Counted from the first letter of the stretch, positions 41,957 to 51,629 are shown. The stretch is 64,000 bases of DNA from Burkholderia lata (GCF_902499335.1 NZ_CABVQK010000011.1:186001-250000), one strand, 5' to 3'. A program made the numbers and translations. The notes: generated from the letters alone by a model not told the origin.

Positions 41957-43344
41957 CGTTTCTGAAACCGCGCGTAGAAAAATCCGTCGTGATCGATGTT
42001 CTGGTCGAGTGCGCCGGCGGCCGCCCCTCCCTGCACTCCGCCCGGCAGCAGCTGGCCCGGGGCGTCCAATCGTACCGCATCTTCACAGGCCGCTTCAAAC
42101 CAGCGGGCCTGCAATTCGCCTTCTTCGGGGAAGACCGAACAGGTCACGTAAAGCAGTTCGCCGCCCGGCTTCACGAGCGGCCACAATGCCGACAGGATGC
42201 GGCGCTGTTCCGTGACGAGCGCCGGGATGTCGGCCTCGCGGCGCAGCCAGCGAATGTCGGGGTGCCGACGCACGATGCCGGATGCCGAGCACGGCACGTC
42301 GGCGAGGATGCGGTCGAACGGGCGCCCGTCGTACCACGCGTCAGGTGCACCCGCGTCGCCGACGCGCACGTCCGCTTCGAGCGACAGCCGCACGAGGTTC
42401 TCGCCGATCCGCGCCGCGCGCGCGGCGTCGCTTTCCAGTGCAACGACTTCCGCATCGGCGAGTTCGAGAATATGGCCGGTCTTGCCGCCGGGCGCCGCGC
42501 ACGCATCGAGCACGCGCATGCCGTCACGCGCGCCAAGCCATTCGGCTGCGAGCTGCGCGCCGGCGTCCTGCACCGACACGACGCCGTCGGCGAACCCCGG
42601 AATGCGATCGACCGGCAGTGCCGACGCGAGCCGCACCGCATGCCGGCCGATCGCGGTCGCTTCGATCCCGTTCGCGCGCAGCGTATCGAGATACGCGTCG
42701 ACGCTCGCGCGGCGCGCATTCACGCGCAGCGTCAGCGGCCCCTGGCGCTCGCCGGCTGCGAGGATCGCCTGCCATGCGTCGGGCCATGCGCGCTTCACCG
42801 AATCGACCCACCATGCGCGGTAGTTCCAGCGCGCGACGACATCGTCCTGCAGCGCGGCGACGAACGCATCGCGCTCGCGCAGGAAACGGCGCAGCACCGC
42901 GTTGACCATCCCCTTCGCGAACGCGCATTCGCGGCGCGAGCCGATCACGGTCACGGCCTGGTCGACCACCGTAAACGCCGGATACGCGGCCTCGTCCGCC
43001 GGGTCGAGCAGCAGCGCGAACGCGCCGGCAAGTACTGCGTGCACGTGCGCGGGCGGCGCCTTGCTGACGAGCCGGCCGATCAGCCAGTCCGCACTGCCGA
43101 GGCGGCGCATCGTCCGGTACGCGACGTCCTGCGTCGCGCCGCGCGCGAGTGCCTGCGCACCGGACGGCATCTGTGCGAATACCGCCGAAAGTGCCGCCGG
43201 CAGCGCGGTGCCGCGTCGCACCGCATCGACCGCCTGCGCGGCCGAGTCGAGGGCGAAGCCGAGCGAATCGGGCGCGAGATGCAGCGCGGACAGGCGCGCC
43301 GGGCGGCCGGAAGAAGACGGAGCGGTAGAACGGGTTCGTGTCAT
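41953..43344 (-). CDS. rsmB: 16S rRNA (cytosine-967-C5) methyltransferase RsmB
   Basis: This 463-aa enzyme methylates C967 of 16S rRNA. The N-terminal NusB-like helical domain (residues ~25-170) includes SADWLIGRLVSKAPP and GMVNAVLRRFLRERD. The methyltransferase domain has the SAM motif VLDACAAPGGKTGHILEL, the motif IV Cys in ILADVPCSASGIVRRHPDIRWLR and the catalytic Cys in LLYVTCSVFPEE. The ATG at 43344 gives the family N-terminal region; the open frame extends far upstream but does not resemble a protein. Its stop overlaps the DUF4390 start. Confidence 0.93.
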   Translation of the reverse strand: MTRTRSTAPSSSGRPARLSALHLAPDSLGFALDSAAQAVDAVRRGTALPAALSAVFAQMPSGAQALARGATQDVAYRTMRRLGSADWLIGRLVSKAPPAHVHAVLAGAFALLLDPADEAAYPAFTVVDQAVTVIGSRRECAFAKGMVNAVLRRFLRERDAFVAALQDDVVARWNYRAWWVDSVKRAWPDAWQAILAAGERQGPLTLRVNARRASVDAYLDTLRANGIEATAIGRHAVRLASALPVDRIPGFADGVVSVQDAGAQLAAEWLGARDGMRVLDACAAPGGKTGHILELADAEVVALESDAARAARIGENLVRLSLEADVRVGDAGAPDAWYDGRPFDRILADVPCSASGIVRRHPDIRWLRREADIPALVTEQRRILSALWPLVKPGGELLYVTCSVFPEEGELQARWFEAACEDAVRLDAPGQLLPGGVQGGAAAGALDQNIDHDGFFYARFQKR

Positions 43345-43504
43345 CGGAGCAGATTCGGCAAACAAGCGCGGCAAACAGGCACGGCAAACTAATGCGGCAA
43401 ACGGCGGGATCACGGCGCTCACGTGGCCCCGCGATCCCAAACCGGGCATTGTAGCGTGCGACGCCGCAGCCCCATTGGCCCCTTTACGGCGCGTACAAAT
43501 GAAA

Positions 43505-43532
43505 CACCCCGCAGCGCGAAGCGTGCGGGGTG
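43505..43532 (-). terminator. probable terminator after htpX
   Basis: A perfect 9-bp stem (43505-43513 with 43524-43532) lies about 50 bases after the htpX stop. On the minus strand it is followed by TTTCATTT, a moderately T-rich tail. The 239-base gap to rsmB should also contain an rsmB promoter. Confidence 0.65.
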
Positions 43533-43583
43533 GCGTGACGGCCCCCGCGCGGCAACTGCCGCACGGTGTGCCGTGGCTTTGGC

Positions 43584-44441
43584 TTAGTCGAAGCGACCGG
43601 TACGCGCCATCTCCATCAGGCGCGCGATGCGCTCCTCGGTGGCCGGGTGCGTCGAGAACAGGTTCTGCAGGCCGCCGCCGTGCAGCGGGTTCATGATCAT
43701 CATCTGCGCGGTGGCCGGATGCTGCTCGGCCGCCTGGAACGGGATGCCCGCCGCATAGCGATGGATCTTGTCGAGCGCGGTCGCGAGCGACTGCGGATCG
43801 CCGGAAATCTGCGCGCCGCCGCGATCGGCCTCGAACTCGCGTGCCCGCGAAATCGCCATCTGGATCAAGGCGCCTGCGATCGGTGCGAGCAGCGCGACCG
43901 CGATACCCGCGATCGGGTTGGCCGGGCGGCCGTTCTCGTCGCGCCCGCCGAAGAACATCGCGAAGTTCGCGATTGCCGAAATCGCGCCCGCCATCGTCGC
44001 GGTGATCGTCGAGATCAGGATGTCGCGGTGCTTCACGTGTGCGAGCTCGTGCGCCATCACGCCGCGCATCTCGCGCTCCGACAGCACGCGCAGGATACCC
44101 GTCGTCGCGGCGACCGCCGCGTGCTCGGGATTGCGGCCCGTTGCGAACGCGTTCGGCGCATCCTCGTTGATCAGGTAGACGCGCGGCATCGGCAGGTTCG
44201 CGCGCGTGGCGAGCTCGCGCACCATCCGGTAGAACTGCGGCGCCGTGTTCTCGTCGACTTCCTGCGCGTTGTACATGCGCAGCACCATCTTGTCGGAGAA
44301 CCAGTACGAGAAGAAATTCATGCCGAGCGCGAACAGCAGCGCGATCGTCATGCCGCGCGAGCCGCCGATCATCCCGCCGATCACGATGAACAGGGCCGTG
44401 ATCGCGGCCATCAGCATCGCCGTTTTGACCCAATTGAACAT
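43584..44441 (-). CDS. htpX: membrane protease HtpX
   Basis: This 285-aa zinc protease of the inner membrane takes part in quality control of membrane proteins. Two N-terminal membrane segments precede the motif VMAHELAHVKHRD, with the HExxH zinc site intact, and two more membrane segments, then the third ligand Glu in REFEADRGGAQISGDP. The ATG at 44441 is preferred because AAGGAG ends five bases before it; a GTG two codons upstream overlaps that ribosome site. Other M48-type family member in this window (at 18624) lacks the Glu, unlike this one. Confidence 0.94.
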   Translation of the reverse strand: MFNWVKTAMLMAAITALFIVIGGMIGGSRGMTIALLFALGMNFFSYWFSDKMVLRMYNAQEVDENTAPQFYRMVRELATRANLPMPRVYLINEDAPNAFATGRNPEHAAVAATTGILRVLSEREMRGVMAHELAHVKHRDILISTITATMAGAISAIANFAMFFGGRDENGRPANPIAGIAVALLAPIAGALIQMAISRAREFEADRGGAQISGDPQSLATALDKIHRYAAGIPFQAAEQHPATAQMMIMNPLHGGGLQNLFSTHPATEERIARLMEMARTGRFD

Positions 44442-44466
44442 ACCCACTCCTTATCCGTCAGGGGAC

Positions 44467-44501
44467 CCGCCGCGCATCAAAGGGCGCGGCGGAAAATTGT
44501 A
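44467..44501 (-). promoter_or_regulatory. htpX leader: possible -10 box and a hairpin
   Basis: On the minus strand TACAAT (44496-44501) could be the htpX -10 box, although the -35 region is weak. Immediately downstream a perfect 9-bp GC stem (44467-44475 with 44484-44492) would form in the mRNA leader just before the ribosome site. Its position could influence translation or stop read-through from the upstream exporter gene. Confidence 0.35.
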
Positions 44502-44541
44502 AGCTATTTGTTAGATAAGGTCTTGCCGGAAAAATTCAATC

Positions 44542-45177
44542 TCAGCGTTGCGATGTTGCAAGACGAAGGCCGAGGCCGACGAAAGCGCTGCCGACCGTGC
44601 GGTCGAGCCACTTCTTGACGCCCGGCTTGCCGGAAAAGCGCGCCGTGACACTGCCCGCGACCCAGGCGACCAGGCTGGTCCACACCGTGCTCATCGCGAC
44701 GAACACGCCGCCGAGGGTCAGGAACGCCCATGCCTTGTGCGGGCTGTCGGCCGACACGAACTGCGGGAAGAACGACACGAAAAACAGCACGACCTTCGGG
44801 TTCAGCACGTTGGTCCAGAAGCCCTGCATGAACAGCTGGCGCAGCGGCTTCGCGGCTTGCGTGGCCGCCGTGCCCGACGGCTCGGCCGCCTGCTTCGCAA
44901 GGATCATCCGCACGCCGAGGTAGATCAGGTAGGCGGCGCCGACCAGCTTGATCACCGTGAATGCAGCAGCCGACGCCGCGAGCAGCGCGGTCAGGCCGAA
45001 TGCGCAGGCGAGCGCGTGAACGCAGCAGCCGGCCGAAATGCCGAATGCCGACATCAGCCCCGCGCCGCGGCCCTGCGCGACGCTGCGGCCGATGATATAG
45101 GCCGTATCGGGACCGGGCGTGACGTTCAGCAGGAAGACTGCCAGCACGAAGAAGCCGAAATGGGTGATGCCGAACAT
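44542..45177 (-). CDS. LysE/RhtB-family amino-acid exporter
   Basis: This 211-aa inner-membrane protein with about six segments belongs to the LysE/RhtB exporters, which pump out amino acids such as threonine, homoserine lactone-type compounds or leucine. Family motifs are FGFFVLAVFLLNVTPGPDTAYIIGRSVAQGRGAGLMSAFGI near the N terminus, VGAAYLIYLGVRMI, and FWTNVLNPKVVLFFVSFFPQFV. The substrate is unknown. It sits between htpX and fmt on the same strand. Confidence 0.87.
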   Translation of the reverse strand: MFGITHFGFFVLAVFLLNVTPGPDTAYIIGRSVAQGRGAGLMSAFGISAGCCVHALACAFGLTALLAASAAAFTVIKLVGAAYLIYLGVRMILAKQAAEPSGTAATQAAKPLRQLFMQGFWTNVLNPKVVLFFVSFFPQFVSADSPHKAWAFLTLGGVFVAMSTVWTSLVAWVAGSVTARFSGKPGVKKWLDRTVGSAFVGLGLRLATSQR

Positions 45178-45297
45178 GAAAACCTCGAAACCGGAGAACG
45201 CAGGGAAATTCTACGCGCGCCTGCCGCGCCGCGCGACTCGGCCATCCGGCCGATTGCGCACGCCCGGCAGGCCGTGTCGAATGGCGGTCAGGCCCCG

Positions 45298-46281
45298 TCA
45301 GGCAACGTCAGTCAGCGCGAAACGCTGGCCTGCGGCGAGCGGTGAGCCAGCCAGGAATTCGCGGGCGGGCAGCCGCTTGCCGCCCGGCTTCTGCAACTGC
45401 GTGACGCGCAGCGCACCGCTGCCGCACGCGACGACCACGCCTTCCGGCGCGGCTTCGACGATCGTGCCGGGCGCCGCTTCACCGCGCGCCGCCACCGGCT
45501 CGGCCGCCCACAGCTTGATCGCCGCGCCGTCGAGCGTCGCGACACCGCCCGGGAACGGATCGAACGCACGCACCTGGCGCGCGAGCACGTCGGCCGGCTT
45601 GCGCCAGTCGAGCGCCGCTTCGTGCTTGCCGATCTTTTCCGCATAGGTCACGCCGTCGGCCGGCTGCGGCGTCGCCGGCAGCGCGCCGTCGCGCTCGAGC
45701 TGCACGAGCGCGTCGACGATCAGTCGCGCGCCTTCGGCGGCGAGCCGGTCGTGCAGGGTCGCGGTCGTCTCGTCGGGTGCAATCGCGACGCGCGCTTCCT
45801 CGATCATCGCGCCGGTGTCGAGGCCGATGTCCATCTGCATCAGCGTGACGCCCGTCTCGGCGTCGCCGGCCTCGATCGCGCGGTGGATCGGCGCGGCGCC
45901 GCGCCAGCGCGGCAGCAGCGACGCGTGAATGTTGATGCAGCCGTCACGCGGAATGTCGAGCACTTCCTGCGGCAACAGCAGGCCGTACGCGGCGACCACC
46001 ATCACGTCGTGCGGAGTCGAGCGCAGCAGCTCGATCGCGTCGGCCGCCTCGGCCGGGTACTTGCCCGCGCGGCGCAGCGACGGCGGCTGCGCGACGGGCA
46101 TCCCGTGCTCGACGGCGTAGCGCTTCACCGCGCTCGCCTGCAGTTTCATCCCGCGCCCGGCAGGGCGATCGGGCTGGGTGAGCACGAGCGGCACCGGAAA
46201 ACCGGCCTCGTGGATCGCGGCAAGGGCAGCCGCGGCGAATTCCGGCGTGCCGGCAAAAACTACGCGCAACGTATGGGTCAT
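45298..46281 (-). CDS. fmt: methionyl-tRNA formyltransferase
   Basis: This 327-aa enzyme formylates initiator Met-tRNA using 10-formyltetrahydrofolate. The catalytic domain shows VVFAGTPEFAAAALAAI at the start, INIHASLLPRWRGAAPIHRAI with the catalytic Asn and His, and MDIGLDTGAMI with the catalytic Asp. The C-terminal OB-like tRNA-binding domain follows from about residue 205. It is 34 bases downstream of def, its metabolic partner, as in most bacteria. Confidence 0.95.
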   Translation of the reverse strand: MTHTLRVVFAGTPEFAAAALAAIHEAGFPVPLVLTQPDRPAGRGMKLQASAVKRYAVEHGMPVAQPPSLRRAGKYPAEAADAIELLRSTPHDVMVVAAYGLLLPQEVLDIPRDGCINIHASLLPRWRGAAPIHRAIEAGDAETGVTLMQMDIGLDTGAMIEEARVAIAPDETTATLHDRLAAEGARLIVDALVQLERDGALPATPQPADGVTYAEKIGKHEAALDWRKPADVLARQVRAFDPFPGGVATLDGAAIKLWAAEPVAARGEAAPGTIVEAAPEGVVVACGSGALRVTQLQKPGGKRLPAREFLAGSPLAAGQRFALTDVA

Positions 46282-46315
46282 GACAGCGTTCGGGGTCGGG
46301 CTGGGTGAACGCGCG

Positions 46316-46819
46316 TCACATCGCGCGTTCGAGTTTCTTCATCTTCGTCTTGATGCGCGTCTGCTTGAGCGGCGACAGGTATTCGACGAACACGCGCCCC
46401 ATCAGGTGATCCATCTCGTGCTGGACGCACACGGCCAGCAGGCCCTCGCAGTCGAGTTCGAAGGTCTCGCCCTGCTCGTTGAGCGCGCGCACGCGCACAT
46501 GATCGGGACGCTCGACTTCGTCGTAGATGCCGGGCACCGACAGGCAGCCCTCTTCATAGATCTGCTTCTCGTCGCTCGACCACACGATCTCCGGGTTGAT
46601 GAACGCGCGCAGCTCGTTCTTCTCCTCGGAGACGTCGATCACGATCACGCGCTCGTGCACGTCGACCTGCGTGGCCGCAAGGCCGATGCCCGGCGCCGCG
46701 TACATGGTCTCGGCCATGTCGGCGACGAGCTTGCGGATCCGGTCGTCGACCTTGTCGACGGGCTTCGCGACCTTGTGCAGCCGCTTGTCGGGGTAATGAA
46801 GAATATTGAGTAAAGCCAT
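46316..46819 (-). CDS. def: peptide deformylase
   Basis: This 167-aa metalloenzyme removes the formyl group from nascent N-termini. All three motifs are seen: GIGLAATQV, EGCLSVPG with the metal Cys, and QHEMDHLMG with two metal His and the catalytic Glu. The start at 46819 begins MALLNILHYPDKRL, standard for the family. Divergent from dprA across 230 bases that are AT-rich near 46980-47005, where TAAAAT on the minus strand (46997-47002) may belong to the def promoter. Confidence 0.96.
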   Translation of the reverse strand: MALLNILHYPDKRLHKVAKPVDKVDDRIRKLVADMAETMYAAPGIGLAATQVDVHERVIVIDVSEEKNELRAFINPEIVWSSDEKQIYEEGCLSVPGIYDEVERPDHVRVRALNEQGETFELDCEGLLAVCVQHEMDHLMGRVFVEYLSPLKQTRIKTKMKKLERAM

Positions 46820-47049
46820 GGCGTTCGGTATTCGGTGGAGCGGCGTGCCGCATCGGCCATCCGGCCAGCTGGCGCTGCCGCCGGGATGCAATGAAGATGA
46901 GGCGGACGCGCGGCGAATCAATGCCGCGGATCATGCCTCCTGCAATTGGCCGGGCGCCTGCGCGCGCGGCCTTGTCGAGTATTTCGGATGATGAAAATTT
47001 TATCATGGCGCCACGTGGTTCGCTGGCCACCGCATTCGAGGGGCGCCTC

Positions 47050-48342
47050 ATGTCGCCGCAAGCACTGACCACTTCCGCCGTGCGCGCGTGGCTGCAGCTC
47101 GCGCATGCGCCCGGCCTCGCCCCGGCCGTGCTGCAGGCACTGCTCGATGCGTTCGGCTCGCCGGCCGCGCTGCTGCGCGCGTCCGACCAGGCCATTGCCG
47201 CAGTAACCAGCCCCGCCGCCGCCCAGGCCGTGCGCGCGAGCGAACGCGGCGATCTCGGCGCGCGCACCGACACCGCGCTCGCCTGGCTCGACGCGCCGGG
47301 CAACGCGCTCGTCACGCTCAACGATCCGGCCTACCCGCCGCGGCTGCGCGACCTGCACGATCCGCCGCCGCTGCTATATGTAAAGGGCCGGCTCGACCTG
47401 CTGCACGCGCGCTGTCTCGCCGTGGTCGGCAGCCGTCACGCAACGCCGCAGGGGCTCGCCGACGCGACGCACTTCGCACGCGAGCTGTCCGACGCCGGGC
47501 TGCCGATCGTGTCGGGCCTTGCGCTCGGGATCGACGGCGCCGCGCACCGCGGCGGGCTCGACGGCCGGTCGGGCACGGTCGCGGTGATCGCGACCGGCGC
47601 CGATCTCGTCTATCCGGCGCGGCACCGCGCGCTCGCCCACGAGATCGCCGCGCACGGCGCGATCGTGTCGGAATGGCCGCTCGGCACGCCGGCCCGCGCC
47701 GCGCACTTCCCGCAACGCAACCGCCTGATCGCCGCACTCGCGATCGGCGCGCTCGTCGTCGAAGCCGCCCCGCGCTCCGGCTCGCTGATCACCGCGCGGC
47801 TCGCGAACGAACTGGGGCGCGATGTGTTCGCGATGCCGGGTTCGATCCATGCGCCGCTCGCGCAGGGCTGCCACGCACTGATCCGCGACGGCGCGAAGCT
47901 GACGGCGGCGCCGCTCGACGTGCTCGAGGAATACGGGCTGGGCGAATCGAAAACCGGCGTGGCGGGCGCTGCGGCGTGCTCCGGGCATCCGGGCGCGAAC
48001 ACCGGCGATATTCGCGAAACCGAAGCCGCCATTCAAAGCGCTGCCGCACGCGCCACCACCGCCGCTCCAGCCACCGCACCAGCCCGGGACGAAGCGCCGT
48101 CGCCAGCACCACCGCTGCCCGGTACCCCATCCGAACAGGCCGTGCTTGCCGCATTGGGATACGGCCCCGTCACCTACGAATGGCTCGCCGAGCACAGCGG
48201 CCTGTCCGACGACGTACTGCACCGCGCGCTGCTTGCGCTGGAACTGTCCGGCCGCGTCGCCAGCCTCCCCGGCGGACGCTTCGCGCGGCTTGACGCAGCG
48301 CGCACCCCGCCCGTGCACGGCGTGCTACATTCCCCCGCATAG
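47050..48342 (+). CDS. dprA: DNA-processing protein DprA (single-strand DNA and RecA loader)
   Basis: This 430-aa protein protects incoming single-stranded DNA and loads RecA during natural transformation. An N-terminal SAM-like domain (VRAWLQLAHAPGLAPAVLQALLDAFGS) leads to the extended Rossmann fold with CLAVVGSRHATPQG, IVSGLALGIDGAAHRGGL, ATGADLVYPARH, FPQRNRLIAALAIGALVVEA and GRDVFAMPGSI. A Pro/Ala-rich linker (~residues 325-375) separates the C-terminal winged-helix domain (LAALGYGPVTYEWLAEHSGLS). The ATG at 47050 has GAGGGG seven bases upstream; a start at 47005 would add 15 residues without a ribosome site. Confidence 0.92.
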   Translation: MSPQALTTSAVRAWLQLAHAPGLAPAVLQALLDAFGSPAALLRASDQAIAAVTSPAAAQAVRASERGDLGARTDTALAWLDAPGNALVTLNDPAYPPRLRDLHDPPPLLYVKGRLDLLHARCLAVVGSRHATPQGLADATHFARELSDAGLPIVSGLALGIDGAAHRGGLDGRSGTVAVIATGADLVYPARHRALAHEIAAHGAIVSEWPLGTPARAAHFPQRNRLIAALAIGALVVEAAPRSGSLITARLANELGRDVFAMPGSIHAPLAQGCHALIRDGAKLTAAPLDVLEEYGLGESKTGVAGAAACSGHPGANTGDIRETEAAIQSAAARATTAAPATAPARDEAPSPAPPLPGTPSEQAVLAALGYGPVTYEWLAEHSGLSDDVLHRALLALELSGRVASLPGGRFARLDAARTPPVHGVLHSPA

Positions 48343-48378
48343 GGGCGGCCAGGCCGCCAACGATACCCAAGGAAACCC

Positions 48379-48759
48379 ATGCCCGCGCTGAATCTCGACA
48401 CCGATGCGGATCGGATCGCCGAGCGCCTCGCCGATCCCGGCACGTTGCTCGTCGCCTGCCTGTGCGCCGAGTGGTGCGGCACGTGCCGCGACTACCGGAC
48501 GGCCTTCGACCAGCTCGCCGACGCGCATCCGGAAGCCTGCTTCGCCTGGATCGACATCGAAACGCATGCCGACCAGCTCGACGATCTCGACGTCGAGAAT
48601 TTCCCGACGATCCTGATCGAAGATACCCACACGGCCCGCTTCTTCGGCACGGTGCTGCCGCATGCGGCGATCGTCGAGCGGATGCTGTCCGACCTGAGCG
48701 CGGTACCCGGTGCGCCGCACGCACCGAAATTGCGCAACGTCCTGGCCGTCGAGGCCTGA
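48379..48759 (+). CDS. thioredoxin-like protein with CGTC active site
   Basis: This 126-aa cytoplasmic thioredoxin fold protein has the active-site sequence CAEWCGTCRDYR around residues 30-41, with Cys34 and Cys37, and a cis-proline loop NFPTILI. The CGTC pair differs from the CGPC of thioredoxin proper and is expected to shift redox potential. An acidic surface is evident (DIETHADQLDDLDVE). It starts 36 bases after dprA and may share its transcript. No signal peptide is seen, so a cytosolic role is inferred. Confidence 0.8.
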   Translation: MPALNLDTDADRIAERLADPGTLLVACLCAEWCGTCRDYRTAFDQLADAHPEACFAWIDIETHADQLDDLDVENFPTILIEDTHTARFFGTVLPHAAIVERMLSDLSAVPGAPHAPKLRNVLAVEA

Positions 48760-48952
48760 ATTCGCGAGCCGGCCCGGTGGTTTTGCGCGCGTTTGTGCGC
48801 CGCGCCGCGCCAGGCGCTTGCCGCCGTTGCGGCCCCCCTCTATGATGAGCCGCTTTTTGCACGCTGAGCCGCCATCGCTGCGGCGTGTGCTATAAAGCGG
48901 TCGTAAAAGGGACCCACAACCGGCGAACCCGGTCTACCAACACACACCTGTC

Positions 48953-51574
48953 ATGTCCAAAGCACTGATCATTGCGGAAAAGCCTTCTGTCGCGAACGAC
49001 ATCGCACGCGCTTTGGGCGGCTTTACCAAGCATGACGAGTATTACGAAAGCGACGATTTCGTCCTTTCGTCCGCTGTCGGCCACCTGCTGGAAATCGCCG
49101 CCCCGGAAGAGTACGAGGTCAAGCGCGGGAAATGGAGCTTCGCGCATCTACCCGTCATCCCCCCGCATTTCGACCTGAACCCGATCGCAAAAAGCGAGTC
49201 GCGCCTCAAGGTGCTCACCAAGCTGTTGAAGCGCAAGGACGTCGACCGCCTGATCAACGCATGTGACGCGGGGCGCGAGGGCGAGCTGATTTTCCGCCTG
49301 ATCGCGCAGCACGCGAAGGCGAAGCAGCCGGTCCAGCGCCTGTGGCTGCAGTCGATGACCCCGCAGGCGATCCGCGACGGCTTCGCGAACCTGCGCAGCG
49401 ACGCGGACATGCTGCCGCTCGCCGACGCCGCACGCTGCCGCTCGGAAGCCGACTGGCTCGTCGGGATCAACGGCACCCGCGCGATGACCGCGTTCAACAG
49501 CAAGGGCGGCGGCTTCTTCCTGACGACAGTCGGCCGCGTTCAGACGCCAACGTTGTCGATCGTCGTCGAACGCGAAGAGAAAATCCGCCGCTTCATCCCG
49601 CGCGACTACTGGGAAGTGAAGGCCGAATTCGCGTGCGCGGGCGGCTTCTACGAAGGCAAGTGGTACGACCCCAAATTCAAGCGCGACGAATTCGATCCGG
49701 AAAGGCGCGACTCCCGCCTGTGGAGCCTGCCGGCCGCCGAAACGATCGTCGCCGCGTGCCGCGACCATGTAGGCACGGTCTCGGAAGAATCGAAGCCGTC
49801 GACGCAACTGTCACCGCTGCTGTTCGACCTGACCAGCCTGCAGCGCGAAGCGAACAGCCGCTTCGGCTTCTCCGCGAAGAACACGCTCGGCCTCGCGCAG
49901 GCGCTGTATGAAAAGCACAAGGTGCTGACCTACCCGCGTACCGATGCGCGCGCGCTGCCGGAAGACTATCTGTCGACGGTCGAGTCCACGCTCGAGATGC
50001 TCAAGGAGAGCAACAACTACCTGCCGCACGCGAAGCAGGTGCTCGACAAGGGCTGGGTGAAGCCGAACAAGCGGATCTTCGACAACTCGAAGATCAGCGA
50101 CCACTTTGCAATCATCCCGACGCTGCAGGCGCCGAAGTCGCTGTCCGAGCCGGAGCAGAAGCTGTACGACATGGTCGTGAAACGCTTCCTCGCCGTGTTC
50201 TTCCCGGCGGCCGAGTTCCGCGTCACGACGCGGATCACCGAAGTCGCCGGCCATCACTTCAAGACCGAAGGCAAGGTGCTCGTCGAGCCGGGCTGGCTGC
50301 AGGTGTACGGCCGCGACGCCGAAGGCGCGGATGCGAACCTGGTGCCGGTGCAGAAGGACGAGAAGGTGAAGACGGACGAAATCGCCGCCGTCGCGCTCGT
50401 CACGAAACCGCCCGCACGCTACTCGGAAGCAACGCTGCTGTCCGCGATGGAAGGCGCGGGCAAGCTCGTCGAGGACGACGAACTGCGCGAAGCAATGGCC
50501 GCGAAGGGCCTCGGCACGCCGGCCACGCGCGCGGCGATCATCGAAGGCCTGCTCGGCGAGAAATACCTCGTGCGCGAAGGCCGCGAGCTGATCCCGACCG
50601 CGAAGGCATTCCAGCTGATGACGCTGCTGCGCGGGCTCGGCGTGAAGGAACTCACCGCACCCGAGCTCACCGGCGAATGGGAATACAAGCTGTCGCAGAT
50701 GGAGCGCGGCAACCTCGGGCGCGAAGCGTTCATGCAGGAAATCGCCCGCATGACGCAGCAGATCGTCAAGCGCGCGAAGGAATACGATTCCGACACGATC
50801 CCCGGCGATTACGCGACGCTCGAGACGCCGTGCCCGAACTGCGGCGGCCAGGTGAAGGAAAACTATCGCCGCTTCGCGTGCACGAAGTGCGAGTTCTCGA
50901 TCTCGAAGATCCCGGGCAGCCGGCAGTTCGAGATCCCGGAAGTCGAGGAACTGCTGCGCGAGAAGACGATCGGCCCGCTGTCCGGCTTCCGTAGCAAGAT
51001 GGGCCGCCCGTTCTCGGCGATCCTCAAGCTGTCCTTCGACGACGAGACGAAGAACTACAAGCTCGAGTTCGATTTCGGCCAGGACACGGGCGGTGAGGAA
51101 GGCGAGGCGCCCGACTTCTCCGCGCAGGAGCCGGTCGGCGCATGCCCGAAGTGCAAGGGCCGCGTGTTCGAGCACGGGATGAGCTACGTGTGCGAGCACT
51201 CGGTGGCCAACCCGAAGACTTGCGACTTCCGCTCGGGCAAGGTGATCCTGCAGCAGGAAATCTCGCGCGAGCAGATGGGCAAGCTGCTGGCCGACGGCCG
51301 CACGGATCTGCTGCCGAACTTCAAGTCGTCACGCACGGGCCGCAACTTCAAGGCGTTCCTCGTGAAGCAGCCGGACGGCAAGATCGGCTTCGAGTTCGAG
51401 AAGAAGGAGCCGAAGGCCGCTGCCGCGAAGAAGACGGCAAAATCGGCGACGAAGGATGCCGAAACCGTGACGGAAGGCACCGAAGAGAAACCGGCACCGG
51501 CTCGCAAGACCGCCGCCAAGACCGCGACCAAGACAGCCGCTCGCAAAACGACGGCGCGCAAGACCGGCTCATAA
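48953..51574 (+). CDS. topB: DNA topoisomerase III
   Basis: This 873-aa type IA topoisomerase unlinks DNA during replication and recombination. The TOPRIM domain starts SKALIIAEKPSVANDIARAL, with the catalytic DxD in INACDAGREGELIFRLI, and the nucleophile is Tyr327 in LTYPRTDARALPEDY, at the position of the E. coli TopB tyrosine. VGRVQTPTLSIVVEREE is also typical. After residue ~620 come zinc-ribbon-like cysteines (CPNCGGQ, CTKC, CPKCKGR, C-EH...C), and the last ~50 residues form a histone-like Lys/Ala/Thr tail. The product is longer than E. coli TopB (653 residues). A clear terminator follows. Confidence 0.94.
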   Translation: MSKALIIAEKPSVANDIARALGGFTKHDEYYESDDFVLSSAVGHLLEIAAPEEYEVKRGKWSFAHLPVIPPHFDLNPIAKSESRLKVLTKLLKRKDVDRLINACDAGREGELIFRLIAQHAKAKQPVQRLWLQSMTPQAIRDGFANLRSDADMLPLADAARCRSEADWLVGINGTRAMTAFNSKGGGFFLTTVGRVQTPTLSIVVEREEKIRRFIPRDYWEVKAEFACAGGFYEGKWYDPKFKRDEFDPERRDSRLWSLPAAETIVAACRDHVGTVSEESKPSTQLSPLLFDLTSLQREANSRFGFSAKNTLGLAQALYEKHKVLTYPRTDARALPEDYLSTVESTLEMLKESNNYLPHAKQVLDKGWVKPNKRIFDNSKISDHFAIIPTLQAPKSLSEPEQKLYDMVVKRFLAVFFPAAEFRVTTRITEVAGHHFKTEGKVLVEPGWLQVYGRDAEGADANLVPVQKDEKVKTDEIAAVALVTKPPARYSEATLLSAMEGAGKLVEDDELREAMAAKGLGTPATRAAIIEGLLGEKYLVREGRELIPTAKAFQLMTLLRGLGVKELTAPELTGEWEYKLSQMERGNLGREAFMQEIARMTQQIVKRAKEYDSDTIPGDYATLETPCPNCGGQVKENYRRFACTKCEFSISKIPGSRQFEIPEVEELLREKTIGPLSGFRSKMGRPFSAILKLSFDDETKNYKLEFDFGQDTGGEEGEAPDFSAQEPVGACPKCKGRVFEHGMSYVCEHSVANPKTCDFRSGKVILQQEISREQMGKLLADGRTDLLPNFKSSRTGRNFKAFLVKQPDGKIGFEFEKKEPKAAAAKKTAKSATKDAETVTEGTEEKPAPARKTAAKTATKTAARKTTARKTGS

Positions 51575-51629
51575 CGACCGGCCGCCGGGGCCTCCCCCGG
51601 CGCATCCGGCTCCGGCAGCCAGCTATAAA

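Noticed and set aside
44467..44492. A transcription terminator for the lysE-type exporter in front of htpX
   Set aside because: The hairpin lies immediately before the htpX ribosome site and has no T-run downstream on the minus strand, so it more likely acts in the htpX leader.
46891..47049. An earlier start for dprA at 46891 or 47005
   Set aside because: No ribosome site precedes these starts, and the added residues are unlike DprA N termini. The ATG at 47050 has GAGGGG at the right distance.
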